The notes under the pieces were generated by a model, which saw only the letters and a program-made list of their open reading frames with translations, was not told where the DNA came from and ran no database searches. Shown in pieces: positions 7,771 through 16,161 of a stretch of DNA of 54,473 nucleotides. Position 1 is the first letter of the stretch, and each line of letters starts with the position of its first letter. The translations under genes and the position numbers were made by a program. Origin of the DNA: an uncultured Solirubrobacterales bacterium (GTDB taxonomy: Bacteria > Actinomycetota > Thermoleophilia > Solirubrobacterales > JACPNS01); the NCBI GenBank assembly GCA_937128795.1, contig CAKZMQ010000026.1, positions 1 through 54,473 of the forward strand, in the 5' to 3' direction.

Positions 7771-8571
7771 ATGCGCTTGACCAATCAAGAGATCGTCGCT
7801 CCAGACCTGCCTGAGAGCGCAACTTGGATCAATTTCGAGCCCGAGTCGATCGACGACCTGCTCCGCGTCGGACCGGTCCTGATCGAGTTCTGGGACTTCG
7901 CCAGAGTCAATTCACTTCGCACGCTGCCGTACATGGAGGAGTGGTCTCGCCGCTACGCGGGATCCGGTGCGACGGTGCTCGGCGTGCACTCCCCCGGCTT
8001 CTCCTTCGGCAGGGATGAGGCGACCGTGCGCGCGGCAATCCAGCGCCTCGGCGTGACGCACCCCGTACTGCTCGATCCTGAGTTCGAGATGTGGAAGACG
8101 TTCGGCAATCGCGGCTGGCCGGCGCGATACCTGTTCGGTCGCAACGGCTATCTGAAGTACGTCCACTACGGAGAAGGTGACTACGACGAGTGCGAGCTGT
8201 CCATCCAGGAGATCCTCCGCGAACTCGATCCCGAGGTGGAGTTGCCAGCGCTGATGGAGCCCCTGCGACCCGAGGACGCGCCGGGAGTCGAACTGCCCGC
8301 CCAGACCGCCGACCTAGCACTGCCCGACGGCGCGGACCGTCTGAAGGTGAAGGGCACCTGGGGCAGCGCCGAGGACTACATCGAGTCGACCAAGTCCGGC
8401 AATCGCGTGAGCGTTCGTTGCGACGCCGGTGCCGCCTTCGCGATTCTCTCCGGCGAGGGTGTGGAGTACCCAGGCGTCCACGAAGTGGCGATCGAGGGCG
8501 ACAAGGCGTCCGTCGAGGCGCCGGGCCCAGGCCTACGTTTCCATGGGTTTCAGTTCACGCCGAAGGTGTGA
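7771..8571 (+). CDS. Thioredoxin-fold protein of DipZ C-terminal type, lacking the CxxC
   Basis: 266 residues from ATG 7771. Residues ~25-150 form a redoxin domain (LIEFWDFARVNSLRTLPYM, then GVHSPGFSFGRDE, and GWPARYLFGRNG with the cis-Pro region). DipZ/TlpA-like proteins read roughly CINCLRTLPYV at the active site; here both Cys are replaced (RVNSLRT), so ordinary disulfide exchange is impossible. The ~75 C-terminal residues resemble the beta-sandwich that follows thioredoxin in DipZ. There is no signal peptide. A chaperone or binding role is possible. I see no strong ribosome binding site, so the start is moderately sure. Confidence 0.72.
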   Translation: MRLTNQEIVAPDLPESATWINFEPESIDDLLRVGPVLIEFWDFARVNSLRTLPYMEEWSRRYAGSGATVLGVHSPGFSFGRDEATVRAAIQRLGVTHPVLLDPEFEMWKTFGNRGWPARYLFGRNGYLKYVHYGEGDYDECELSIQEILRELDPEVELPALMEPLRPEDAPGVELPAQTADLALPDGADRLKVKGTWGSAEDYIESTKSGNRVSVRCDAGAAFAILSGEGVEYPGVHEVAIEGDKASVEAPGPGLRFHGFQFTPKV

Positions 8572-8604
8572 ACCGTAGGCACTGCACGCCGAAGGTGTGA
8601 AGGT

Positions 8605-9576
8605 TTAGCCGGCAACCGGCAGCGAGTTCTCGGCAAGCGCGGTGCGGATCTCCTTGGGGAGCATGAAGCGCATGTTCTCCTGGATCACTTCAAGCTCACC
8701 GATGTCGGTCGTGCCCCGCTCGCGAAAGACCTGCACGAGGTTCTGTACGAGCTCATCCGGCGCACTCGCTCCAGAAGTGATGCCAACCACCGCCTTGCCC
8801 TCAAGCCACTCGTCCTGCACCTGAGACGCGTTGTCGATCAAGTACGCGTCGGTGCCGAGGTCGCGCGTGACGTCGACCAGACGATTCGAGTTCGACGAGT
8901 TCTTCGAGCCGATCACGAGCACTACGTCGCACTCGTTCGCCAGCTCCTTCACAGAAGCCTGCCGATTGGTCGTCGCGTAACAAATGTCGTCGGTGCGCGG
9001 ACCAATGATCTTCGGAAACTTGATCTTCAGCGCCTCGATGATCTCGCGCGTCTCGTCGACCGACAAGGTGGTCTGCGAAATGAACGCGAGCTTGTCGGGA
9101 TCCGGCACTTTAAGCGTCGCCACATCGTCGACGGTCTCAACGAGAATCATCGCGTCCGGCGCCTCGCCCATCGTGCCCTCGACTTCCTCGTGACCGGCGT
9201 GACCGATCAGGATGATCTTGTAGCCGTCGGCCGCGAATTTCTTTGCCTCGACGTGCACCTTCGTGACCAGCGGGCAGGTCGCGTCGATCGTCTCCAGGTT
9301 GCGGTCGGCTGCCTCGGCGTGAACCGCCGGCGACACCCCGTGCGCGCTGAAAACGACCGTCTCACCCTCGGGCACCTCGGCCGCGCTGTCGACGAAGACG
9401 GCTCCGCGTGCGCGAAGCGTTTCGACCACGTGCTTGTTGTGCACGATCTCTTTGCGCACATAGACCGGCGGACCGTAAATGTCGAGCGCGTGCTCGACGG
9501 TCTGAACCGCGCGATCGACGCCCGCGCAGTATCCACGCGGCGCCGCAAGCAAAACCTTTTCCGGAATTGGTGGCAT
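8605..9576 (-). CDS. ispH: 4-hydroxy-3-methylbut-2-enyl diphosphate reductase IspH (LytB)
   Basis: 323 residues from ATG 9576. IspH performs the last step of the MEP isoprenoid pathway, giving IPP and DMAPP, using a 4Fe-4S cluster. The three cluster cysteines are in [17 protein letters not shown] and DDICYATT; substrate-binding histidines are in [14 protein letters not shown] and IGHAGHEE, and [11 protein letters not shown] and [11 protein letters not shown] are also canonical. The frame is open 35 codons further upstream, but family alignment favours [15 protein letters not shown] as the N-terminus. It is divergent from the WS/DGAT gene. Confidence 0.97.
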   Translation of the reverse strand: MPPIPEKVLLAAPRGYCAGVDRAVQTVEHALDIYGPPVYVRKEIVHNKHVVETLRARGAVFVDSAAEVPEGETVVFSAHGVSPAVHAEAADRNLETIDATCPLVTKVHVEAKKFAADGYKIILIGHAGHEEVEGTMGEAPDAMILVETVDDVATLKVPDPDKLAFISQTTLSVDETREIIEALKIKFPKIIGPRTDDICYATTNRQASVKELANECDVVLVIGSKNSSNSNRLVDVTRDLGTDAYLIDNASQVQDEWLEGKAVVGITSGASAPDELVQNLVQVFRERGTTDIGELEVIQENMRFMLPKEIRTALAENSLPVAG

Positions 9577-9856
9577 CGCTTCTGATTGTAGGTGCCGGGG
9601 CTGGCGTCGCGGCCTCACACCACGGCCGCTGGTGATCGGTTTGCGAGCTTTCGCAAGTTGTGTGGCGACGCGCACCTTCAAGTGTGTGAAAGTACGTAGA
9701 ATTGTCGCTCAGGAAGCGTGCGCCACCGTATCTGATTTGCGGCGACCTTTCTGGGGATTCATCGAAAGAACGTTGTAAGCCGCCCACGGCGGCGAATTGG
9801 CCTGACCGCTCGGCTCAGCCGACCGGGAACACTGACCTCAACTTTTCAGGAAAACG

Positions 9857-11533
9857 ATGACCACTCAAAAACTCTCACGTCTGAGCGCAGTCGACGCCTC
9901 ATTCCTGGTGCAGGAGCGCCAGGGATCACACATGCACATCGGCGGCGTGATGATCTTCGAAGGCCCGATGCCCGACATCAACGTGCTGAAGGCGCACATC
10001 AACTCGCGTCTGCACCTCGTGCCGCGCTACCGCCAGCGCCTCGTCTGGGCACCGATGGAAACCGGCCGCCCCTTCTGGGCCGACGACCCGGATTTCAACC
10101 TTTCCTACCACGTGCGCGACGCAGCGCTACCGGCGCCCGGCAACGACGAGCAACTCGAGCGCATGTGCGCGCGAATCTTCAGTCAACGGCTCGACCGCCA
10201 AAAACCGCTCTGGGAGATGTGGTTGATCGACGGCCTCGCCGGCGGTCGTTTCGCGATGATCCTGAAGACTCACCACTCGGTGGTCGACGGCATCGCCGGA
10301 ATCGACGTGGGCACAGTGCTGCTCGGCATGGATCCGACCACCACGATCGACGACCCGCAGCCCTGGCGGCCCGGACCGATGCCCACGCAGGGAGAGCTTC
10401 TCGAGATCGGTCTGCGAGAAGCCGCTCAAGCACCGATGAAGCTCGGTCGCAAGGCGATGCATCTGATCCGCGGTGACAACGACGCACGCGCCGAGCTCGG
10501 CGAGTTCGTCACCGGCGCAACCAAGGCGATCACCGAAACGATCGATGCCGCACCGCGCACCCCGCTGAACACGCAGATTTCGGGCCACCGCCGCTACCGC
10601 TTCGTACGCAACTCACTGGAAGACTTCAAGGAGATCAAGACGCTGCTCGACACGACGCTCAACGACGTCGTGCTGACGGTCACCTCAGACGCGCTCGGCC
10701 GCTGGCTGCGCTCGCGCTACTACCCGACCGACGGGCTGAAGCTGCGCGCGCTCGTGCCGGTCTCGACCCGTCCCAAGGCCAAGCGCGGCGCCGACGCCCA
10801 CACCGGTGGCAACGAGCTGCTGGCGATGCGTGGGTACCTGCCGGTCGAAGCGATGGATGTGATCGAACGACTGTCGTACATCAAGAACTCGATGGACGGA
10901 CTGAAGAAGTCGAACCAGGCGGTCGCCGCTGACGCCCTCACCGCCGTTCAGAACTTTGCGCCGCCGACGGTGCTCGCCCAGGCCAGCCGCCTGAACTTTT
11001 CGACGCGGCTGTTCAACCTGCTGGTGACCAACGTCCCAGGCCCGCAGATGCCGCTGTACCTGCTCGATCGACAGATGATCGACGCATTCCCGATTCCGTT
11101 CCTGGCCGAGAACCACGGCCTCTCGGTCGCGGTGATGAGCTACAACGGCCGCATCAACTTCGGCATTCTCGGCGACTACGACGCGGTTCCGGACATCCAG
11201 GTCATCGCCGATGGCATTTCCGACTCGCGCGACGACCTGCTTGACGCCACGGCGCAGGTGAAGGTTAAGGCGGAGGAGATCATGCGAAGTGGGACCGATG
11301 TTTCGGCGTTGGCCGACGTGGCAGAAGGTGCGGCGAAGACGACTTCGAAGGCGAAGACTCGACTGAAGAGGAGCGGTGGTTTAGCGGCCAAGAAGCCGGG
11401 ATCCAAGAAGGCACCTACGAAGCTGGCGGCAGCTACGAAGAAGGCAGATACCGCGGCGGGTGCTATGCCGTCCGTCGCGAAGTCGCCAAGTGACGCGCAA
11501 TCCAACGCTGCGGCTAAACCAGCTCAGTCATAG
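9857..11533 (+). CDS. Wax ester synthase/diacylglycerol acyltransferase (WS/DGAT) with Lys/Ala-rich tail
   Basis: 558 residues. The acyltransferase domain carries the catalytic HHSVVDG at residues 139-145 and the family blocks LSAVDASFLVQE at the N-terminus and VTNVPGPQMPLYL near residue 395. These enzymes join acyl-CoA to long-chain alcohols or diacylglycerol to make storage lipids in actinobacteria. The domain ends near residue 460; the last ~85 residues are low-complexity Lys/Ala/Ser/Pro sequence resembling histone-H1-like tails (AAKKPGSKKAPTK), which I would not expect in this family. Upstream AGGAAAA precedes ATG 9857. Confidence 0.9.
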   Translation: MTTQKLSRLSAVDASFLVQERQGSHMHIGGVMIFEGPMPDINVLKAHINSRLHLVPRYRQRLVWAPMETGRPFWADDPDFNLSYHVRDAALPAPGNDEQLERMCARIFSQRLDRQKPLWEMWLIDGLAGGRFAMILKTHHSVVDGIAGIDVGTVLLGMDPTTTIDDPQPWRPGPMPTQGELLEIGLREAAQAPMKLGRKAMHLIRGDNDARAELGEFVTGATKAITETIDAAPRTPLNTQISGHRRYRFVRNSLEDFKEIKTLLDTTLNDVVLTVTSDALGRWLRSRYYPTDGLKLRALVPVSTRPKAKRGADAHTGGNELLAMRGYLPVEAMDVIERLSYIKNSMDGLKKSNQAVAADALTAVQNFAPPTVLAQASRLNFSTRLFNLLVTNVPGPQMPLYLLDRQMIDAFPIPFLAENHGLSVAVMSYNGRINFGILGDYDAVPDIQVIADGISDSRDDLLDATAQVKVKAEEIMRSGTDVSALADVAEGAAKTTSKAKTRLKRSGGLAAKKPGSKKAPTKLAAATKKADTAAGAMPSVAKSPSDAQSNAAAKPAQS

Positions 11534-11573
11534 CTTTCGAAGTTGCCGAATACCGCCCCTGAGGCGGCCCTGC

Positions 11574-12269
11574 TCAGCAGCTTGAAGACTGTCTTTCGAC
11601 CACGACCTTGGTACGACGCGGGAGCTTTCGAGTCTCAACCCATGCGGTCGGACGCGCAGGATTGGGCCCGCGCGACTTGCAGTTCTTCGGCGAGGTCAGG
11701 ACGAGCGCCCGCACACGCGTCGTGTTGCCGTCGGAGCTGACGCCGGCGATCGTGATTTGCGTGCCTTTCGGACTCGCTGGCAGTACGACAACTATCGCCT
11801 GCCGCGCTTCGCGAAAGTTTACGGTGACCGCTGGTTGATCGTTGCCCGTGCCTGCAACCTGACGGCGCTTGAGCGTGTTGAGTTGACCTTGGCCCTGCGC
11901 AACAAACGCGGTTGGTTTCCGTACGTCAATGGAGCTTTCGTTGTCAGTGAAGAGTTGAACCGGCGGCGGTTCTTGTTGAAACCCAGAACCGGATCCCTTC
12001 TCAGCACTGTCGCCGGAACCATTGGATTCGTCGGAATCACTGCCAGTTTCGGAGTCAGCCGTCGAGGACGAGCCCGCGTCTCTCGCCGAGTTGGACTTCG
12101 TCGCGTCCGTTGCCCCCGAAGATGTCGCGGAGCTTCCGCCAGTCGCCGTAGTTGCCCCGGTCTCACCGTTCGTCGAGCCTCCACAACCAGCCAGAGCGGC
12201 GGCCAGCGCAGTTGCAACAAGCACTGCAAGCAACAAGCTTCGACATGCAGCGACACTCGTCTTACTCAC
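11574..12269 (-). CDS. Secreted lipoprotein with Ser/Gly/Asp-rich linker, function unknown
   Basis: 231 residues from GTG 12269. A lipoprotein signal with lipobox LAAALAGC is followed by about 75 residues of Ser/Thr/Gly/Asp-rich linker and then a ~115-residue domain (VQLFTDNESSIDVRKPTAF to the C-terminal Cys) predicted to be beta-rich. I do not recognise the domain. The start is fixed by GGGGGGAGAGAAT directly before GTG and by the signal peptide; the frame extends upstream without meaning. It sits at the 3' end of the run of four large secreted proteins on the same strand and shares their G-run ribosome binding site, so it may belong with them. Confidence 0.7.
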   Translation of the reverse strand: MSKTSVAACRSLLLAVLVATALAAALAGCGGSTNGETGATTATGGSSATSSGATDATKSNSARDAGSSSTADSETGSDSDESNGSGDSAEKGSGSGFQQEPPPVQLFTDNESSIDVRKPTAFVAQGQGQLNTLKRRQVAGTGNDQPAVTVNFREARQAIVVVLPASPKGTQITIAGVSSDGNTTRVRALVLTSPKNCKSRGPNPARPTAWVETRKLPRRTKVVVERQSSSC

Positions 12270-12282
12270 ATTCTCTCCCCCC

Positions 12283-12300
12283 AAAAGGCGCCGTCGCCTT
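12283..12300 (-). promoter_or_regulatory. Leader hairpin just before the lipoprotein ribosome binding site
   Basis: On the minus strand AAGGCG-acgg-CGCCTT is followed by TT and the GGGGGGAGAG ribosome binding site of the lipoprotein gene. A 6-bp stem that close to the site could modulate translation or act as a weak attenuator. Similar small hairpins precede several neighbouring starts. Confidence 0.4.
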
Positions 12301-12435
12301 CGATCCAGTATTACCGGGAGGATGGTAGCCGGTGCAGGTTGTTGCGGATGCCGCTTCTTGGCCGACCGCACTCGGTAAGACGCAGAACGAGAGCACGCGA
12401 GCTCTACACGCGCATCGGAATCTCCTTGAAAACAC

Positions 12436-12467
12436 AAACGACCCCCGAGATTCCTCCCGGGGGCCGT
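12436..12467 (-). terminator. Rho-independent terminator of the first large secreted-protein gene
   Basis: On the minus strand a GC-rich stem (AACGGCCCCC pairing with GGGGGTCGTT, one G-U pair, plus inner GAG/CTC) with a short loop is followed by TGTGTTTTC. It lies 35-65 bases past the stop of the gene at 12502-15864. Confidence 0.8.
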
Positions 12468-12501
12468 TCGCTTGATTCGAACTGCGAGTAGTGCGTTTCA
12501 G

Positions 12502-15500
12502 CTACTGGTTGCAACCAGTCGGCTGCACGAACTGACTCGGGAACACCGCTGCCGTGTTCCAACCGGCCAGGAACGAATTCAGGGTGCGTCCTGCGTTCTG
12601 GCAGTTCAGGTCCGCTGGCTGTGCAATCGTGATTGCGTGCTGGTCCAACGGGGTGCCGGCCTGAGCCATGCGTCCCGCGATGGTACCAACGTGCATCTCG
12701 ACGCTCGTGAGCGGTAGGTCTGGCAAGTTGCCCAGCGGGAAACTCACCTGTAGACCCTGCTCGCATGGCGGCGAGAACGGTGTTGCACCGCACCCGGGCG
12801 GGAACCCAGTGGATGCAGTTGCGGTCGATGCGATGAAGCCAACATCTACACCCTGCGGATTGCCCAATGTGCTTGAACTGACACTTAGTCCGATGTTCGG
12901 AATCGGTGCCTTCGAGACGTACCAGACGTCGGCCTTGATCGTGCCGTCGATCAGCGGCGAAACGATGTCAGCCGTTCCGATACGCGCCTGAGCAGGACAC
13001 GGCAAGCCGACGGCCGGGGTATAGGCGTCGAACCCAGTGACATTCGGTCCGTGTGTCGGCGGATTCTCAATCGTGGTCACCGGGCACTGGTCGTCATCCT
13101 TGTCTCCGAACGAGTTGGTGTTCGTAGCCAATGCCGGAGTCAGCGTTGATTGAACAAGTGCCAACGGTGCGTTGTCGTACGGCGCCGTCACCAGCGCCGT
13201 GACTTCCGTGCCGGTGTCAGCCACCAGCGACGAGAACGAGAAGTTCATCGTCGGAGCAAACGGAACTGCCCCACAGTTGTCCACCACGTAGTCGGCCGTG
13301 ATCGTCGGAGTCGAAGTGCCGTTGTAGCCAGAACCAGAGCCAACGAACTTGTTGTAGTTGGTACGGGCGGGCATCAACTGCGAGCACTGGTGCGGGTTCG
13401 TCAACAGTGCGGGGTTGGATTCCGACGGTGGCGTGGCCATGTTCGGTCGCGTGTCACCGGCGATCGTGAGTTCCGCCTCCAGAATGTGGAATCGGAATCC
13501 AGTGGTCGTCTGGCGCGGGATGTCGTCGACAACGATCTTCAGATTGAAGCCGTTGTTGTTGATGCGCAACGTACCCATGGCGATGATGTCACCGAGGTCA
13601 CCTGTAATCGGGCCTGTGATGCTGTCGATAACCAGAGCGACGCCGGCGGCATCTTCATCCGTCATGCCGTTGGCCGGGTTGACCTCTGGCTGAATCAGGA
13701 ATAGATCGCCGACAGCACTGACCTGGCCGTCGATCGCGCCTTGGGCCAAACCGCCGAGCTCACCGATCTTCGAAGATGCCGGGCAGGTGCCCGTCGTCTT
13801 GAAGTTGACGAGATCACAGCGATCAGCCTGTTGGACCGCTTTGAGCGATCCCATCAGACCATCTGGTGTCTGAATCTCGAGCGACTGTCCGTCTTCGTAA
13901 CCCTCGACTTCGAGCTTGGCGTAGATGTCCGGGTGAGCACCTGCGTCGTTGGCGTCAGCTGCCGTTGGCTCGAGGCTGTTCGGTTGCGCGGACACCGTAG
14001 GTACCGCGGTGAAGTCACGGTTGTCGTACCAGAAGTAACCGATCGCCGGCGTCGGGTCGGTGCCCGCGCTGTTGATGGCCCTTACGAGGTACGCGTTCTG
14101 GCTTGGGCTGATCAAACCAGCGGTGGGAACCGTCCACGTCGAGCTGCATGCGCTCCACGTGACATCGCCGGGATTGATTGACGTAGCCGGACCGTTGGCC
14201 GCGGGAAATACGCCGCACTCAAATGTTGCTGCCGGGTCAGTCGCGTCGAACTCGACATCGAGCGACGGGCTGTCCGGGTGGGTCGGCGGACCAGTCACCT
14301 GGGTGCCGACTGACGGGTTGGCGAACGCGGTGATGTTCGTGTCCGGGATCACCGCGGGTGCTTGCACGGTCACATCGACCGTGTGGCTGCCGGTGCCGAA
14401 CACGCTCGTGCAGGTCACCGTGATTGTCAGCGGTCCATCCGCGGCCGAGAGCGATTCGCTCGTCGACGATGCGCTGTTGCCGTTGACGTCACAGGTGGTG
14501 CCGCTCGGGATCGTGCCTCCGCCATCGACCGTGAAGTCGACGGTCACCGGGCTGGTGACGTTGTCACTGTCGCTCGGCGAGGTGATCACGACGACCGGAC
14601 CATCGCCCTGAATAATCGTTGTAGAAGCAGTGCCAACGCCGAAGGCATTGGTGCACTCAACGTCTACGTCAGTAGAGGTACCAATGTTGAGCAGTACGGA
14701 AACGGTTCCACCGGTCGGAGCAGGGTTACCGTTCAAAGTGCAAGTCACGGGCGACGTGCCTGAAACCGAGAAAGTCACATCCTCCGATGTGGCCGACGTG
14801 TACGAAGGGTTACTCGCCGGGTCAGTGATCGTCACCACCGGCGCTTCGCCGCGTGTGACCGTTATTGGTGCCGATGTTCCGACGTTTCCGGCTGCATCAG
14901 TGCAGCTCACGGTGATCGTGTTTGCACCCAATGAAAGCGGTACTGAAGCACCGTTGGTCGGCGTGCAGACGAGACTGCCGCTCGGCGTGATGTTGTCAGT
15001 AGCAGTGAAGGTCACGGGGATCGACGTCGCCGTGGTGAGCGTGCCGTCTGCCGGCGAAGTGATTGTCACCACCGGTGGCTCGATGTCGCTGGGCGTGCAC
15101 GGATTGAGCGTGAACGAACCTGACTTAGTGACGCTTACGTTTTGGACTGAGGTGGCGACCAGGCGGTGCTGGGCTTCGCCACAGTCGTTCGGGTTCGTGT
15201 AGATCGCGGGGCCAGACTTGTTGGACCCGGACTTACCGAACCAGTCGATACTCACATTGGAGACCGTGACGCTGCTCGGGAAAATCCCGAGCAAGTAGAT
15301 CGCGGTCGGGAAGTTCGTGGAGCTGAGCGTCGGGCCACCCGTAAGCGAGGAGCCAGTGCCGATGGTGAATCGAATATCCGGCGTGGCATAGAACGGCTTT
15401 GAGTACTTCACACCGATCTGACCATTTGAAAGCGCAAACGCCTCACCGGTGATGTTGGAATAGGACTTGCTCCCAAACCATCCGTTTTGGTACACGCGCA

Positions 15501-15864
15501 ACGTCGAAACCGCTACCTGCGAATTGTTCGGACACCAGTTCCAAGCGAACTGTGTCTCAGTGCAGCGGGGCGTGCTGGCGACTGTGTAAGTCGAACCTGA
15601 CGGCAAGTGATACGCAGCCGTTTTCAGGTCCTCGTTGTCGCTACCCGAGCGCGCGAAGTCTGTATTCAATTGCGCGTTGGCGCCAGCAGCCGTCGTCGAC
15701 GGGACGTTTGTGTACGACGGAATGTTGAATGCCGCATTTGCCGATGTGGGCGCAGCAAACAGCACTACGAGCACCGCGGCAATCGCGATAATCAGCGCGC
15801 GAGTGCCGATTACGGCCCCGCGAGAGTTGTCAAATGGCGTGATTGACGCCTTACTTCCCAACAT
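12502..15864 (-). CDS. Giant secreted module/HYR-Ig protein 1 (tandem paralogue cluster)
   Basis: 1120 residues from ATG 15864, where AAGGGGGAGACC supplies the ribosome binding site; upstream in-frame codons look untranslated. The signal peptide is cleaved near residue 45 (SANA-AFN). An N-terminal module has the marker SDNEDLKTAAYHLPSG; residues ~265-500 hold three HYR/Ig-like domains each starting with PVVTITSP or similar; a further Ig-like domain is followed by two modules with CPASSKIG, SKAPIPNIG and NLPDLPLTSVEM. It ends in GCNQ, with no LPxTG, hydrophobic tail or SLH anchor. Many paired Cys suggest disulfides. Function unknown; a surface or matrix protein is likely. It is the most diverged of the four and lacks the clear promoter/operator of the others. 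Confidence 0.78.
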   Translation of the reverse strand: MLGSKASITPFDNSRGAVIGTRALIIAIAAVLVVLFAAPTSANAAFNIPSYTNVPSTTAAGANAQLNTDFARSGSDNEDLKTAAYHLPSGSTYTVASTPRCTETQFAWNWCPNNSQVAVSTLRVYQNGWFGSKSYSNITGEAFALSNGQIGVKYSKPFYATPDIRFTIGTGSSLTGGPTLSSTNFPTAIYLLGIFPSSVTVSNVSIDWFGKSGSNKSGPAIYTNPNDCGEAQHRLVATSVQNVSVTKSGSFTLNPCTPSDIEPPVVTITSPADGTLTTATSIPVTFTATDNITPSGSLVCTPTNGASVPLSLGANTITVSCTDAAGNVGTSAPITVTRGEAPVVTITDPASNPSYTSATSEDVTFSVSGTSPVTCTLNGNPAPTGGTVSVLLNIGTSTDVDVECTNAFGVGTASTTIIQGDGPVVVITSPSDSDNVTSPVTVDFTVDGGGTIPSGTTCDVNGNSASSTSESLSAADGPLTITVTCTSVFGTGSHTVDVTVQAPAVIPDTNITAFANPSVGTQVTGPPTHPDSPSLDVEFDATDPAATFECGVFPAANGPATSINPGDVTWSACSSTWTVPTAGLISPSQNAYLVRAINSAGTDPTPAIGYFWYDNRDFTAVPTVSAQPNSLEPTAADANDAGAHPDIYAKLEVEGYEDGQSLEIQTPDGLMGSLKAVQQADRCDLVNFKTTGTCPASSKIGELGGLAQGAIDGQVSAVGDLFLIQPEVNPANGMTDEDAAGVALVIDSITGPITGDLGDIIAMGTLRINNNGFNLKIVVDDIPRQTTTGFRFHILEAELTIAGDTRPNMATPPSESNPALLTNPHQCSQLMPARTNYNKFVGSGSGYNGTSTPTITADYVVDNCGAVPFAPTMNFSFSSLVADTGTEVTALVTAPYDNAPLALVQSTLTPALATNTNSFGDKDDDQCPVTTIENPPTHGPNVTGFDAYTPAVGLPCPAQARIGTADIVSPLIDGTIKADVWYVSKAPIPNIGLSVSSSTLGNPQGVDVGFIASTATASTGFPPGCGATPFSPPCEQGLQVSFPLGNLPDLPLTSVEMHVGTIAGRMAQAGTPLDQHAITIAQPADLNCQNAGRTLNSFLAGWNTAAVFPSQFVQPTGCNQ

Positions 15865-15869
15865 GGATT

Positions 15870-15909
15870 GGTCTCCCCCTTGAGTTTCGAACGAGAGTTC
15901 GGCTCTCGT
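15870..15909 (-). promoter_or_regulatory. Leader hairpin and G-run ribosome binding site of secreted gene 1
   Basis: On the minus strand ACGAGAG-ccgaa-CTCTCGT (15891-15909, 7 perfect pairs) is followed about 10 bases later by AGGGGGAGACC and, after a short gap, ATG 15864. The remaining ~255 bases up to 16161 contain no gene; I see no convincing promoter there, only a TGTGA half-site near 16051-16055 and the terminator of the next gene. Confidence 0.5.
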
Positions 15910-16085
15910 CCAGTTCAGCATCGAATCCAGCACATACCGAGCGTGCTGGCTCCAAGTGAGCTTTGGCGGCGCAGGGAAATCTGATCTCGATTCCCCGTGC
16001 GTCCCCAAAGCACACCTGCTCATCCGATGAAGTTCATGTTAACCGAATTGTTGTGATTGATGTTGTTGAATTTCTAGAAAGCGAC

Positions 16086-16126
16086 CGAACGGCCGCTCCT
16101 TGAACAAACAAGGAGCGGCCAGTTCG
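16086..16126 (-). terminator. Hairpin terminator of secreted gene 2
   Basis: A 12-bp perfect stem GGCCGCTCCTTG/CAAGGAGCGGCC with a 6-base loop, extended by CGAAC/GTTCG after one bulged base, lies 36-76 bases after the stop of the gene at 16162-19260. The minus-strand downstream sequence is only moderately T-rich. Confidence 0.78.
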
Positions 16127-16161
16127 ACTACCAGTTATTGATCCAATTCAGTATCTCGCGA

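Noticed and set aside
8556..8601. 17-base direct repeat (CACGCCGAAGGTGTGAA) at 8556-8572 and 8585-8601 at the end of the redoxin gene
   Set aside because: Likely a small local duplication; no mobile element or second copy elsewhere in the window.
16024..16161. CRP-like operator for secreted gene 1
   Set aside because: Only a single TGTGA half-site is present; the second half reads TTGTT and no -35/-10 pair is nearby.
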